Positions 1 to 9,720 are shown, counted from the first letter of the stretch. The stretch is DNA of 64,000 nucleotides from Klenkia brasiliensis (GCF_900100695.1 NZ_FNCF01000007.1:62001-126000); one strand, 5' to 3'. Made by a program: numbers and translations. Notes: generated from the letters alone by a model not told the origin.

Positions 1-844
1 CCAGCACGCCCAGGGCGATGCCCTTGCCGCGCAGCGGCTCCAGCGTCGCCGGGTCGAGGTGGGACTGCGCGGTCTCCACCGACACCGCGTCGCAGGCGAC
101 GTCGGCGAGCTCGGGCAGGAAGGAGTAGCCGTCCGGTCGCTGCGCGACCATCGCGGCGTAGCCGAAGCACAGGTGCACGTGGGTGGTGCCCGCCGCGCCC
201 GCCAGCGCCCGGTTCAGCGCCTCGACCCCGTACTGCCGGGCGACGTCGGGCCGGGCCTGCAGCCACGGCTCGTCGAGCTGGACGACGTCGGCGCCGGCGG
301 CGAACAGGTCGGCGATCTCCAGGCGCACCACGTCGGCGTAGGCCAGCGCCAGCTCGCGGTCGCTGCCGTAGTGGTCGTCCTGGGCCTGCTGCGCCATCGT
401 GAACGGCCCCGGGACGGTGATCTTCACGGCCCGGTCGGTGTGCGCGCGCAGGAACCGGACGTCGTCGGCCTGCACCGGCCGCGGCCGGGTGATCGGGCCG
501 ACCACGCGGGGGACCGGGATGTCCAGGCCCGACCGGTTGCGCACCGTCCCCGGGTGGTCGAGGTCGATGCCCTCGAGCGCCGTGGCGAAGTGGTTGGAGT
601 AGGACTCCCGCCGGACCTCGCCGTCCCCGACGATGTCCAGGCCGGCCTCCTCCTGGGCGCGGATGGTGACCAGGGTGGCGTCGTCCTGCGCCTCGGCCAG
701 CCGGTCGGCGGGGATCCGCCACAGCTCGGCGGCCCGCACCCGGGGCGGGAACTGGTGGCCCAGCCGGTCGCGGTCGATCAGCCAGTCGGGCTGGGGCAGG
801 CTCCCGACGACGGTGGTGGGCAGCGCCGGCAGCGGACGTGGCAT
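1..844 (-). CDS. MetE-like cobalamin-independent methionine synthase C-terminal domain protein (3' end off the left edge)
   Basis: The reading frame opens at ATG 842-844 and stays open to the left edge, so about 281 N-terminal residues are visible. It begins with a TTVVGSLPQP strand. It contains the zinc-site motif HVHLCFGY, which corresponds to the His-x-Cys of MetE, and SVETAQS, which supplies the next zinc-ligand Glu. The last zinc cysteine would lie beyond the edge. The family binds homocysteine through zinc and transfers a methyl group. Short single-domain members of about 340-370 residues, as this would be, lack the MetE N-terminal half. They may use other methyl donors or run different thiol chemistry, so the substrate is not certain. 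An AGGA lies about 10 bases before the start. Confidence 0.8.
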   Translation of the reverse strand, partial: MPRPLPALPTTVVGSLPQPDWLIDRDRLGHQFPPRVRAAELWRIPADRLAEAQDDATLVTIRAQEEAGLDIVGDGEVRRESYSNHFATALEGIDLDHPGTVRNRSGLDIPVPRVVGPITRPRPVQADDVRFLRAHTDRAVKITVPGPFTMAQQAQDDHYGSDRELALAYADVVRLEIADLFAAGADVVQLDEPWLQARPDVARQYGVEALNRALAGAAGTTHVHLCFGYAAMVAQRPDGYSFLPELADVACDAVSVETAQSHLDPATLEPLRGKGIALGVL

Positions 845-868
845 GCCGGTGATCCTGCCGCAGGGACG

Positions 869-2299
869 TCAGGCCGGGCGCGGCGAGCGGCGACCGGCGG
901 GGGTGACGGCGGGGAGCTCGGTGGTCAGCAGGCGGACGTGCCGGCGCCGGCCGGGACGGCGGGCGGCCAGGAAGTCCAGCGCGATCGCCGCCGTCCAGGA
1001 CTGGTCCTTGGAGCCGAGCTGCTCGCCGGTCAGCGGCTCGTAGTACTCGGCGAAGTCGCAGTCGACCAGCTGCGCGAGCCCGGCCAGCCGCAGCGCGTTG
1101 GCCGCCTCCTGCTCCCCGGACCGGTTCAGCGCCCAGGCCATCAGCCAGTTGAGCACCGGCCACTGCGGCCCGCGCCAGTACGTGCGCTCGCGGAACGCCG
1201 GCGAGGCCGGGGACACCGAGGGGACGACGGGCCAGCGCAGCCGGGAGTGCCCGCACCAGCGGGGGCCCAGCAGCAGGTCGCGCTGACGGCGCAGCAGCGC
1301 CTCGTCGCCCCCGCAGACCAGCGGGGCGAAGCCGGCCGCGGAGTCCACCGACAGGTACTCACCGGTCCGCAGGTCGAGGTCGCGGGCGAGGTCGGTGGCC
1401 GGGTCGACCGAGCGCAGCACGCCGGTGCGGAACCGCCGGGCGATGGCGCGGGACTCCTCGATGCCGGCCGGGTCGGCGCCGAGCTCGGTGCCCATGTCGG
1501 CCAGCAGGTCCGACGCCGCCGCCAGCAGCGCCGACACCAGGACGTCGCCGACCACGAAGTCCCCGGTGGCCCGGTACGCGGCGTCGTCGTAGCGGGCGCG
1601 CACCTTCTGCTCGACCAGCCAGAGGTAGCGGGCGTACTCCGCGTCGCTGGGCCGCTGGGAGGGGTCGGACACGTGCGCGAGGTCCCGGCGCACGAACGGC
1701 GGCATCGGACCGGGCACCACCCGCGAGTAGGGGGAGTCCCAGCGCGGGGAGTCGTCCATCCCGGACTCCCACCCGTGGTGGATCTCCACCAGGCCGTGGC
1801 GGTGCGGGTCGCGGGCGGTGGCCAGGTAGCGGTGCCAGGCCAGCCAGCGGGGGAAGGTCTCGACGACGAAGGCCTCGCACAGCTCCTGGTCCACGCCGCC
1901 CCGTCGGCGGGCGTCGTGCAGGATCCGGGAGAGCGCGATGACGTGGATCGGCGGCTGGGTGATGCCGCTGGTCGGCACCCCGACCGGCCGGGCGGCCGCG
2001 ACCTGGGTGCGCCAGCGGTCCGGGTCGGGGAAGTAGTCGCTGGGGGAGTGGAACATGATGTGCGGGATCATCCCGGTCGTCCACTGCCCGCTCAGCAGCG
2101 TGCGCAGCTCGTCCAGGGCCCGCGGCACCGAGACCGTGGCGATGCCGAGCGCGACGAACCCGGCGTCCCAGCTCCACATGTGCGGGTAGAGCGTGGGCGA
2201 GGCGACGGTGAACCGGCCGCGGTCGTTGGCCCTGAGCACGTAGCCCGCCCGCCCGGCCATGAGCGCGATGTCGACCGGGGTGGGGTGCTGGACGGCCAT
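869..2299 (-). CDS. GH63-type glycoside hydrolase, glucosylglycerate/mannosylglycerate hydrolase-like
   Basis: This is a 476-residue protein without a signal peptide, so it is probably cytosolic. It has the alpha/alpha-toroid signature of trehalase-like and GH63 enzymes. PHMWSWDAGF near residue 40 carries the catalytic-region Asp, HHGWESGMDDSPRWDSP lies mid-protein, and YWRGPQWPVLNWLM and a Trp-rich end are typical of the family. The closest family I recognise is the actinobacterial glucosylglycerate hydrolase, which releases glucose from the compatible solute glucosylglycerate. Amylo-glucosidase or trehalase-type activity cannot be excluded. The start has GAGGA about 8 bases upstream. The stop lies 24 bases from the start of the MetE-like gene on the same strand, so the two could be co-transcribed. 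Confidence 0.7.
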   Translation of the reverse strand: MAVQHPTPVDIALMAGRAGYVLRANDRGRFTVASPTLYPHMWSWDAGFVALGIATVSVPRALDELRTLLSGQWTTGMIPHIMFHSPSDYFPDPDRWRTQVAAARPVGVPTSGITQPPIHVIALSRILHDARRRGGVDQELCEAFVVETFPRWLAWHRYLATARDPHRHGLVEIHHGWESGMDDSPRWDSPYSRVVPGPMPPFVRRDLAHVSDPSQRPSDAEYARYLWLVEQKVRARYDDAAYRATGDFVVGDVLVSALLAAASDLLADMGTELGADPAGIEESRAIARRFRTGVLRSVDPATDLARDLDLRTGEYLSVDSAAGFAPLVCGGDEALLRRQRDLLLGPRWCGHSRLRWPVVPSVSPASPAFRERTYWRGPQWPVLNWLMAWALNRSGEQEAANALRLAGLAQLVDCDFAEYYEPLTGEQLGSKDQSWTAAIALDFLAARRPGRRRHVRLLTTELPAVTPAGRRSPRPA

Positions 2300-2457
2300 G
2301 ACCCATCCTCACCGGCGGGCCCGCCCGGCGGTAGAGGTGCGCGTCACCACCCGGGCGGGGCGGGTGGGCTGGTGCGCGGGGGCCCCGCCGGGCACCGTGT
2401 GCCGGTGCGCAGTGTCCCCGGGCCCGGTCGCTCGTTGACCCGTGCTGTGAGGGCTGC

Positions 2458-4011
2458 TTGATCACCACCGTGCTGCGGGGCGTGCGCGCGCTGCCGCCGG
2501 CGCTGCTGCGCGTCGTCGTCCCGGGGATCCGCCGGGTGGTGCCCGCCGACCGGGTGGTCGCCCCCGGCATCGCGCTGCTGGTGGTGGCGGCCAACGTCGT
2601 CGGTGCCGGAGTGGTCACCGTGCTGCTGCTGGGCGTCAACGGCGGCAGCGACGCGGAGTCCCCGACCGGCCGGCTGGTCACCGGCATCGTCGGCGCGGGC
2701 TACCTGCTGCTGGCGATCCCGGTCGGCGTCGTCCTCGGCCTGCACAAGCACCGCCGCACCAACCGGTGGCTGTGGGCCGGGCGCGCCCCCACCCCCGAGG
2801 AGGTCGTGCTGGCCCTGCGGATGCCCGGGGACGTCGCGAAGCTGGTGGCCTGGGTCTGGGCGGTGGCCGCGGTCGGGCTGGGCGTGGTGTCGGCCGCGGT
2901 CTACCCGCAGGCGCTGGTCGGGCTGCGGATCGGCATCTCCGTCGTCCTCGGCGGGGTGGTCACCGCCGGCGTCACCTACCTGCTGGTCGCCCGGGCCGCC
3001 CGGCACGTCACCGCCCGCGCGCTGGCCGCCCAGCCGCCCGACCAGCCCCGCACGCTCAGCGTCCGCCGCCGCCTGCTGCTCACCTGGGGCCTGACCAGCG
3101 GCGTGCCGATGCTGGGCCTGATCCTGCTGGTCATCGACCCGACCGGCCAGGGCACCCCGGGCCGCTTCACCGCCATCTTCCTGCCCGGCGTGGCGCTGGT
3201 CGTCGGCCTGCTCGCCACGCTGCTGCTGGCCCGCGGCGTCGGCACGCCGCTGCGCGAGCTGCGCCGCGCGGTGCAGCGCATCGGCGAGGGCGAGACCGAC
3301 GTCCGGGTGGTCGTCGACGACGCCGGGGAGATCGGGCTGCTGCAGAACGGCGTCAACACCATGGCCAGCGGGCTGGCCGAGCGGGAGCGGCTGCGCGACC
3401 TCTTCGGCCGGCACGTCGGCGCCGACGTCGCCGCCCGCGCCCTGTCCGACGGCGTCGAGCTGGGCGGGGAGACCCGCACGGTGGCCGCGCTGTTCGTCGA
3501 CGTCGCCGGCTCCACCGGGCTGGCCGAGCGGCTGGGCCCGCAGGAGATGGTCGGGCTGCTCAACCGGTTCTTCGCCGTCGTCGTCGACGCCACCTCCGCC
3601 GAGGGCGGGCTGGTCAACAAGTTCGAGGGCGATGCCGCGCTGTGCGTGTTCGGCGCGCCGCAGCCGCTGCCCGACGCGGCCGGTGCCGCGCTGCGGGCGG
3701 CGCGGGCGATCTGCACCGCGGTCGCCGCGGCCGGCGAGGTGGAGGTCGGCGTCGGGGTGGCGTGGGGGGACGTCGTCGCCGGCCAGATCGGGGCGGACAG
3801 CCGCTCGGAGTACACCGTCATCGGCGACGCGGTGAACACCGCCGCCCGGCTGACCGAGCTGGCCAAGGACCACGCCGGCCGTGCGGTGGCCAGCGACGCC
3901 GCCGTGCAGGCCGCCGACGCCGGCGAGCGCGTGCACTGGGTGGCCGGCGAGGAGGTCGTGCTGCGCGGCCGCTCCGAGCCGACCCGGCTGTGGGTGCTCG
4001 CCGGGGGATGA
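2458..4011 (+). CDS. Membrane-bound class III adenylate cyclase with HAMP domain
   Basis: A TTG start is chosen because GAGGG lies 4 bases upstream; an in-frame GTG at 2470 is the alternative. The N-terminal ~255 residues hold about six hydrophobic segments. A HAMP linker follows (GTPLRELRRAVQRIGEGE, about residues 258-310), then a class III catalytic domain from about 335 to 510. Metal-binding Asp residues are in ALFVDVAGSTG and NKFEGDAALCVFG. The transition-state Asn and Arg are in GDAVNTAARL. This six-helix-HAMP-cyclase layout matches the Rv3645/Rv1318c-type cyclases of mycobacteria. It should make cAMP from ATP at the inner membrane face. Its stop is 7 bases before the next gene, which suggests an operon. 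Confidence 0.88.
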   Translation: MITTVLRGVRALPPALLRVVVPGIRRVVPADRVVAPGIALLVVAANVVGAGVVTVLLLGVNGGSDAESPTGRLVTGIVGAGYLLLAIPVGVVLGLHKHRRTNRWLWAGRAPTPEEVVLALRMPGDVAKLVAWVWAVAAVGLGVVSAAVYPQALVGLRIGISVVLGGVVTAGVTYLLVARAARHVTARALAAQPPDQPRTLSVRRRLLLTWGLTSGVPMLGLILLVIDPTGQGTPGRFTAIFLPGVALVVGLLATLLLARGVGTPLRELRRAVQRIGEGETDVRVVVDDAGEIGLLQNGVNTMASGLAERERLRDLFGRHVGADVAARALSDGVELGGETRTVAALFVDVAGSTGLAERLGPQEMVGLLNRFFAVVVDATSAEGGLVNKFEGDAALCVFGAPQPLPDAAGAALRAARAICTAVAAAGEVEVGVGVAWGDVVAGQIGADSRSEYTVIGDAVNTAARLTELAKDHAGRAVASDAAVQAADAGERVHWVAGEEVVLRGRSEPTRLWVLAGG

Positions 4012-4018
4012 TCGACCC

Positions 4019-6808
4019 GTGCCGGGCTTCGAGGACGACCTGCGGGCCCGGTTCGGCGACCTCGCGCGGGACGACGGCCTGGCCCGCGCGGTCTTCTCCA
4101 CCGACGCCTCGAACTACCGGGTGCCCCCGCGCGCGGTGCTGCAGCCCCGCACCCGCGCCGACGTCGTCGACGCCGTCGCGCTGGCCGCCGCGCACGGCGT
4201 CCCGGTCACCCCGCGGGGCGGTGGCACCTCCTGCGCCGGCAACGCCGTCGGCCCCGGCCTGGTCCTCGACTGCTCCCGGTACCTGGACCGGGTGCTGGCG
4301 GTGGACCCGGTGGCCCGCACCGCCACCGTGCAGCCAGGCGTCGTGCTCACCGACCTGCAGGCCGCCGCCGCGCCGCACGGTCTGCGCTTCGGCCCCGACC
4401 CCTCCACCGCCTCCCGCGCCACCCTCGGCGGACTGATCGGCAACAACGCGTGCGGCCCGCACGGGCTGTCCTACGGCCGCACCGCCGACAACGTCGTGGA
4501 GCTGACCTGGCTCACCGGCGACGGCCGGGTCGTCACCGCGGGCTCGGGCCCCGGCGCGCTGGACGCCGTCCCCGGGCTGGCCGGCTTCGTCCGCGACCAC
4601 CTCGGCGTCGTCCGCACCGAGTTCGGCCGCTTCGCCCGGCAGATCTCGGGCTACTCCCTGGAGCACCTGCTGCCGGAGAACGGGTCGTCGCTGGCCGCCG
4701 CGCTGGTGGGCACCGAGGGTACCTGCGGGGTGCTGCTGGAGGCCGTCGTCCGCCTGGTGCCGCGGGCGCCGGCCCCCGCGCTGGCGGTGCTGGCCTACCC
4801 CGACATGGCCGCGGCCGCCGACGACGTCCCCGCGCTGCTGCCGCTGGCCCCGCTGGCGCTGGAGGGCCTGGACGCCCGGCTGGTCGACGTCGTCCGGCGG
4901 GCGCACGGCCGCGTGCCCGACCTGCCCGCGGGCGGCGGCTGGCTGATGGCCGAGCTGGGCGGGGAGACCGCGCAGGAGGCCGTGGACGCCGCGCACCGGT
5001 TCGCCGCCGCGTCCGCGGCCCGCGACGTGCGGGTGCTGCCCGCCGGCCCCGCGGCCACCCGGCTGTGGCAGATCCGGGCCGACGGAGCGGGCCTGGCCGG
5101 GCGCACCCCGGCCGGCACCCAGGCCTGGCCGGGGTGGGAGGACTCCGCGGTGCCGCCGGAGCGGCTGGGGGACTACCTGCGCGGCCTGGAGGCGCTGATG
5201 GCCGACGAGGACGTCACCGGCCTGGCCTACGGCCACTTCGGCGACGGCTGCGTGCACGTGCGGATCGACTTCCCGCTGCACCTCGGCGGCGGGCCCATGC
5301 GCCGGTTCCTGGAGCGCGCGGCGGAGCTGGCCACCGCGCACGGGGGGTCGCTGTCCGGCGAGCACGGCGACGGCCGGGCCCGCTCGGAGCTGCTGCGCAC
5401 CATGTACTCGGAGCAGGCGCTGGGCGCGATGGCCCGGTTCAAGGGCCTGCTCGACCCGCAGGACCGGATGAACCCCGGTGTCGTCGTCCGGCCCGCCCCG
5501 CTGGACGCCGACCTGCGCCGCCCCCGCGCCCTGCCGGTGGTGGCCGCCGACGGGTTCGCGTTCACCGCCGACGGCGGCGACGTCACCGCGGCGCTGCACC
5601 GCTGCACCGGCGTGGGCGCCTGCCGGGCCGACCTGCGCGGGCAGGGCGCGTTCATGTGCCCGTCCTCCCTGGCCACCCGGGAGGAGCAGGACTCCACCCG
5701 CGGCCGCGCCCGGGCGCTGCAGGAGATGCTGGCCGGCGGGGTCGAGGGCGGCTGGGCGGCCCCGGAGGTGCACGAGGCGCTGGACCTCTGCCTGAGCTGC
5801 AAGGCGTGCGCGAGCGACTGCCCGACCGGCACCGACATGGCCACCTACAAGGCCGAGACCCTGCACCGCACCTGGGCCGGGCGGGTCCGCCCGCGGGCGC
5901 ACTACACGTTCGGCCGGCTCCCGCGGTGGCTGCGGCTGGCCGCCCCGTTCGCCGGTCCGCTGCGGCTGGCCGCGCGGGTCGGCCCGCTGCGCCGCGCGGG
6001 GCTGCGGGCGATGGGCGCCGACCCCCGCAGGTCGCTGCCCGACCTGCCGCTGCGGCCCTTCCGCTGGACCCGCACGGCCCGCCGGCGCCGCGCGCCCGCC
6101 GGCACCGGGACGCCGGTGCTGCTGTGGGTGGACTCCTTCTCCGACGGCCTCGAGCCCGCGGTCGCGCGCGACGCCGTCGCCGTGCTGGAGGCGGCCGGCT
6201 GCGACGTCGTGGTCGCCGAGCCCGGTGCCTGCTGCGGGCTGACGCTGGTGACCACCGGCCAGCTGACCGCCGCCCGCGCCCGGATGCGGCGCACCCTCGC
6301 CGTCCTCAACCCGCACGTGCGGGCCGGCCGCGTCGTCGTCGGCCTGGAGCCCAGCTGCACCGCGACGCTGCGCTCGGACCTGGTGGAGCTCCTGCCCGAC
6401 GACCCGCGGGCCGCCGCGGTGGCCGCCGCCGTCCGCACCGTCGCCGAGCTGCTCACCGAGCTGGACTGGACCCCGCCGGCCGGCGCGGGGGAGCGGCTGC
6501 TGGTGCAGCCGCACTGCCACCACCACGCGGTGCTGGGCTTCGACGCCGACCGCGCCCTGCTGGACCGGATGGGCTGCGACGTCGAGCTCTCGGTGGGGTG
6601 CTGCGGGCTGGCCGGCAGCTTCGGCATGGAGCACGGCCACCACGACCTGTCGGTGGCCATCGCCCGCGACGGCGTCCTCGCCCGGGCCGCCGAGCACCCC
6701 GACCGGGCGCTGCTGGCCGACGGGTTCTCCTGCCGCACCCAGGTGCGCGACCTGGCCGGGCTGCCGGCCCGGCACCTGGTGCAGCTGCTGGCCGACCGGC
6801 TGCGCTGA
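4019..6808 (+). CDS. FAD/4Fe-4S D-lactate or D-2-hydroxyacid dehydrogenase (Dld-II/YdiJ type)
   Basis: GTG 4019 is taken as start because the protein then begins directly before the FAD-linked oxidase fold and GGGG lies about 12 bases upstream. The 929 residues hold an FAD-PCMH domain (about 40-235, with VTPRGGGTSCAGNAVGP), an FAD-oxidase C-terminal domain (about 270-490, with SGEHGDGRARSE), and a ferredoxin-like 4Fe-4S part (CTGVGACRADL and CLSCKACASDCPTG). Two CCG-type domains follow (GACCGLTLV and SVGCCGLAGSFGMEHGHH). This single-chain arrangement matches Pseudomonas D-lactate dehydrogenase Dld-II and E. coli YdiJ, which pass electrons from D-lactate or D-2-hydroxyglutarate to quinone or another carrier. 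Substrate cannot be settled from sequence. It is probably co-transcribed with the cyclase. Confidence 0.85.
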   Translation: MPGFEDDLRARFGDLARDDGLARAVFSTDASNYRVPPRAVLQPRTRADVVDAVALAAAHGVPVTPRGGGTSCAGNAVGPGLVLDCSRYLDRVLAVDPVARTATVQPGVVLTDLQAAAAPHGLRFGPDPSTASRATLGGLIGNNACGPHGLSYGRTADNVVELTWLTGDGRVVTAGSGPGALDAVPGLAGFVRDHLGVVRTEFGRFARQISGYSLEHLLPENGSSLAAALVGTEGTCGVLLEAVVRLVPRAPAPALAVLAYPDMAAAADDVPALLPLAPLALEGLDARLVDVVRRAHGRVPDLPAGGGWLMAELGGETAQEAVDAAHRFAAASAARDVRVLPAGPAATRLWQIRADGAGLAGRTPAGTQAWPGWEDSAVPPERLGDYLRGLEALMADEDVTGLAYGHFGDGCVHVRIDFPLHLGGGPMRRFLERAAELATAHGGSLSGEHGDGRARSELLRTMYSEQALGAMARFKGLLDPQDRMNPGVVVRPAPLDADLRRPRALPVVAADGFAFTADGGDVTAALHRCTGVGACRADLRGQGAFMCPSSLATREEQDSTRGRARALQEMLAGGVEGGWAAPEVHEALDLCLSCKACASDCPTGTDMATYKAETLHRTWAGRVRPRAHYTFGRLPRWLRLAAPFAGPLRLAARVGPLRRAGLRAMGADPRRSLPDLPLRPFRWTRTARRRRAPAGTGTPVLLWVDSFSDGLEPAVARDAVAVLEAAGCDVVVAEPGACCGLTLVTTGQLTAARARMRRTLAVLNPHVRAGRVVVGLEPSCTATLRSDLVELLPDDPRAAAVAAAVRTVAELLTELDWTPPAGAGERLLVQPHCHHHAVLGFDADRALLDRMGCDVELSVGCCGLAGSFGMEHGHHDLSVAIARDGVLARAAEHPDRALLADGFSCRTQVRDLAGLPARHLVQLLADRLR

Positions 6809-6820
6809 GCCGGACCGCGG

Positions 6821-7828
6821 TCAGCCGTTCGAGCGGACGACGACCAGCACGTCCTCGCTCTGCAGGGTGCCGATCGCCGGGTCGTCGAAGCGCAGCGTGC
6901 GCCCACCCCGGGTCACCGACAGCACCACGTCGCGCAGCTGCCGTGCGCCCATGCCGACCTCGGCGCTGGTGACCGTGCGCTGCGCGAGGTCCAGGCCGTG
7001 CCCGGCGGTGAGCAGGTCCTCGACCGCGGCGACCACGCGCGGGGCGTCGGTGGCCAGGCCGAGCAGTCGGCCGGAGGTGGAGGAGGAGGTGATGACCGAG
7101 TCGGCCCCGGACTGCCGCAGCAGGCTGGCGTTCTCCTCCTCCCGCACCGAGGCGGTGATCGGCACCGTGGGCGAGAGCTGCCGCACGGTGAGGGTGATGA
7201 GGACGGCGGTGTCGTCGCGGTTGGCGGCCACCACCACCGCCCGGGCCTTCTCGATCGAGGTGCGGCGCAGCACGTCGGCGCGGCCGGCGTCGCCGACGAT
7301 GCCGGTCAGGCCGATGGAGTTGGCCTCGTCGATCGCCGCGGGGCTGGGGTCGACGACGACGATGTGCTCCTTGTCCGTGCCGGCGGCGATGAGGGCGCGG
7401 ATGGCGCTGCGGCCCTTGGTGCCGTAGCCGCACACGACGACGTGCTGGCGCACGGAGGACCTCCAACGACGGACCCGGAACTCCTCGCGGGAGCGCGCGG
7501 TGAGCGCCTCCAGCGTGGTCCCGATGAGGATGAGCAGGAAGAGCACGCGCAGCGGCGTGATGATCAGGATGTTGACCAGCCGGGCGCCGGCGGTGACCGG
7601 CGTGATGTCGCCGTAGCCGGTGGTGGAGAGGCTGACCGTGGCGTAGTAGGTCGCGTCCAGCAGCGACAGCTCGCCGCCGTTGTTGTCGCGGTACCCGTCG
7701 CGGTCGAAGTACACGATGAGCACGGTCGCCACGAGCACGACCGTGGCGATGACGACCCGCTTGCCGACCTGGCGGACCGGGGACTCCTCGGTGTGCGCGA
7801 GCTGCACACCGCCGTGGTCGCTCAGCAT
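6821..7828 (-). CDS. Two-helix potassium channel with RCK (TrkA-N/TrkA-C) domains
   Basis: This 335-residue protein has TM1 at about residues 24-42, a pore loop with the selectivity filter TTGYGD near residue 70, and TM2 at about 87-107. A Rossmann-type RCK-N domain starts at HVVVCGYGTKG and continues through DDTAVLITLTVRQL. An RCK-C domain ends in LQSEDVLVVVRS. The layout is that of MthK/Kch-like ligand-gated K+ channels, which work as tetramers in the membrane. The gene converges on the dehydrogenase, leaving 12 bases between the stops. A TAGTGT -10-like box lies about 17 bases before the ATG. Direction of K+ flow and ligand (nucleotide, Ca2+ or c-di-AMP) are unknown. Confidence 0.9.
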   Translation of the reverse strand: MLSDHGGVQLAHTEESPVRQVGKRVVIATVVLVATVLIVYFDRDGYRDNNGGELSLLDATYYATVSLSTTGYGDITPVTAGARLVNILIITPLRVLFLLILIGTTLEALTARSREEFRVRRWRSSVRQHVVVCGYGTKGRSAIRALIAAGTDKEHIVVVDPSPAAIDEANSIGLTGIVGDAGRADVLRRTSIEKARAVVVAANRDDTAVLITLTVRQLSPTVPITASVREEENASLLRQSGADSVITSSSTSGRLLGLATDAPRVVAAVEDLLTAGHGLDLAQRTVTSAEVGMGARQLRDVVLSVTRGGRTLRFDDPAIGTLQSEDVLVVVRSNG

Positions 7829-7895
7829 GCGGGGATCACGGCAGCGACACTACGCAGCCGCAGGTCAGCGGGCGGGTCGGACACCCCCGTCCGGG

Positions 7896-9602
7896 TCAGC
7901 CCGCCGCCGCCCGCTCCCGGTCGGCCAGCACCCGCTTGAGCACCTTGCCGGCGGGGGAGACCGGGATCGCGTCGGTGAACACGACGGCGCGGACCCGCTT
8001 GTACGGCGTCACCCGGTCGTTGACCGCGGCCATGACCGACTCCTCGGTGAGCGCCGAGCCGGCCGCGTCGTCCCGCCGCACCACGTAGGCCACCGGCAGC
8101 TCGCCGGCCACCGGGTCCGGCCGGCCGACCACCGCGACCCCGGCCACCCCGGGCACGCCCACCAGGATCTCCTCCAGCTCGCGGGGGAACACGTTGTAGC
8201 CCTTGTGCAGCAGCATGTCCTTGGTGCGGTCGACGACGGCCAGGTAGCCGTCCTCGTCCAGCACGCCGACGTCGCCGGAGTGGAACCAGCCCTCGGCGTC
8301 GATCGACTGCGCGGTGGCGTCGGGCCGGCCGGCGTAGCCGCGCATCACCTGCGGGCCGCGGATGCACACCTCGCCGCGCTCGCCGACCGGCAGCTCCTCG
8401 CCGGTGTCCAGTGCCCGGATGCTGATCTCGGTGTCGGGGACCGGGAGGCCCACCGTGCCCGCTTTGCGCACCGCGGACCGGGCCACCGGGTTGCCGGTGG
8501 CCTGCATGGTCACCTCGGTCAGCCCGTAGCCCTCGCCGATGACGGCGCCGGGGAACAGCGCCCGCAGCCGCTCGATGAGCGGGACGGCGAGCGGTGCGGC
8601 CCCGCTGGACAGCCCGCGCACGCTGGACAGGTCGGCCTGGTCGATGCCCGGCACCTGCAGCAGCGCCGCGAACACCGGCGGGGCACCGCCGATCGAGGTG
8701 ACCCGGTGGGCCTCGGCGTCCCGGACGTAGGCGACCGGGTCGAACCGGTCGTGGATGACCACGGTCGCGCCGCTGACCACCTGGCCGTTGAGGTAGCCGA
8801 TCACGCCCATCGCGTGGAACCACGGCGTCAGGTTGATCGCGCACCCGGTGCCCAGCCGGACCGGGTACTCCTCCAGGTCGCCGACCTGCTCGACGGTGAC
8901 GTCCCCGTGCCCGTCGCGTGCCGGCACCGACCCCGAGGCCCAGCAGGTCGACTGCAGCACGTTGGTGACCACCTGCCGGTGCGGCAGCTCCACGCCCTTG
9001 CTCACCCCGGTGGTGCCGCCGGTGTAGGCCAGGTGCGCCAGGGCGGTGACCGGGTCCAGGGCGGCGTCGCGGTGCGCGTCGGCCGGGTCGGCGTCCAGCA
9101 GATCGGCCAGGTCGACGGCGCCCTCGAGCAGCTCGACCGGTGCGTGCGGGTCGGCGACCTGGGCGGGACCGGTGACGACGACGGTGCGCACCGCGGTGTC
9201 CCCGAGCGCGGCCCGCACCGCCGGCAGGCAGGCCTCCCAGGTGACGAGCACCCGGGCACCGGAGTCGGTCAGCTGGTGGGCCAGCTCCGTCGGGGTCAGC
9301 AGCGGGTTGGTGGGGGAGAAGGTCGCCCCGGCCAGCAGCACGCCGTAGTACACGGGCGGGTACTGCAGGCAGTTGGGCAGGTGCACCGCGACCACGTCGC
9401 CGGGCCCGACCCCCTGCCCGGCCAGCCCGGCGGCCACGGCGTTCGCCCGCCGGCCCAGCTCGGCGTAGGTCAGCTCGGTGCCATGGTGCACGAACGCCGT
9501 CCGGTTCCCCCAGCGGCGGACCGCTGCACGCAGCAGCGAGCCCACGGGGGCGGTCGGGTAGTCGAGGCTGCGGGGGACGCCGGCGGGCCACAGGTCGCTC
9601 AC
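7896..9602 (-). CDS. Acyl-CoA synthetase (long-chain fatty-acid-CoA ligase, FadD family)
   Basis: The protein has about 568 residues from GTG 9602; in-frame starts at 9620 and 9671 are possible. ANL-superfamily motifs are complete: LAYTGGTTGVSKG (P-loop), GYGLTEVTMQ (A5), GWFHSGDVGVLDEDGYL (A7), RTKDMLLHKGYNVFP (hinge) and PVSPAGKVLK (A10, catalytic Lys). It should activate a carboxylic acid to its acyl-CoA via the adenylate. Chain-length specificity is not readable. It is transcribed alone, away from the LAxTG protein gene. The shared 232-base upstream region carries a perfect 9-bp palindrome. Confidence 0.88.
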   Translation of the reverse strand: MSDLWPAGVPRSLDYPTAPVGSLLRAAVRRWGNRTAFVHHGTELTYAELGRRANAVAAGLAGQGVGPGDVVAVHLPNCLQYPPVYYGVLLAGATFSPTNPLLTPTELAHQLTDSGARVLVTWEACLPAVRAALGDTAVRTVVVTGPAQVADPHAPVELLEGAVDLADLLDADPADAHRDAALDPVTALAHLAYTGGTTGVSKGVELPHRQVVTNVLQSTCWASGSVPARDGHGDVTVEQVGDLEEYPVRLGTGCAINLTPWFHAMGVIGYLNGQVVSGATVVIHDRFDPVAYVRDAEAHRVTSIGGAPPVFAALLQVPGIDQADLSSVRGLSSGAAPLAVPLIERLRALFPGAVIGEGYGLTEVTMQATGNPVARSAVRKAGTVGLPVPDTEISIRALDTGEELPVGERGEVCIRGPQVMRGYAGRPDATAQSIDAEGWFHSGDVGVLDEDGYLAVVDRTKDMLLHKGYNVFPRELEEILVGVPGVAGVAVVGRPDPVAGELPVAYVVRRDDAAGSALTEESVMAAVNDRVTPYKRVRAVVFTDAIPVSPAGKVLKRVLADRERAAAG

Positions 9603-9720
9603 CCGGCCAGCGTGCTCCACGTCACATCCGACGTCGACACCGACCCCGGGAGCGGGTCTCGCCACGACCACGCAGCGTCACGGCTCGCGAGCGACCGGGT
9701 GAATCTCGGGCCCGCCAGCC

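Noticed and set aside
59-2461. Very long open frame of 800 codons on the plus strand
   Set aside because: It is antisense to the MetE-like and GH63 genes, with a composition rich in Arg/Gly/Pro and no family motif; an artefact of high GC.
3818-6775. 985-codon open frame antisense to the dehydrogenase
   Set aside because: Low-complexity His/Gln/Gly/Arg translation with no motif; the plus-strand frame has full FAD and Fe-S signatures.
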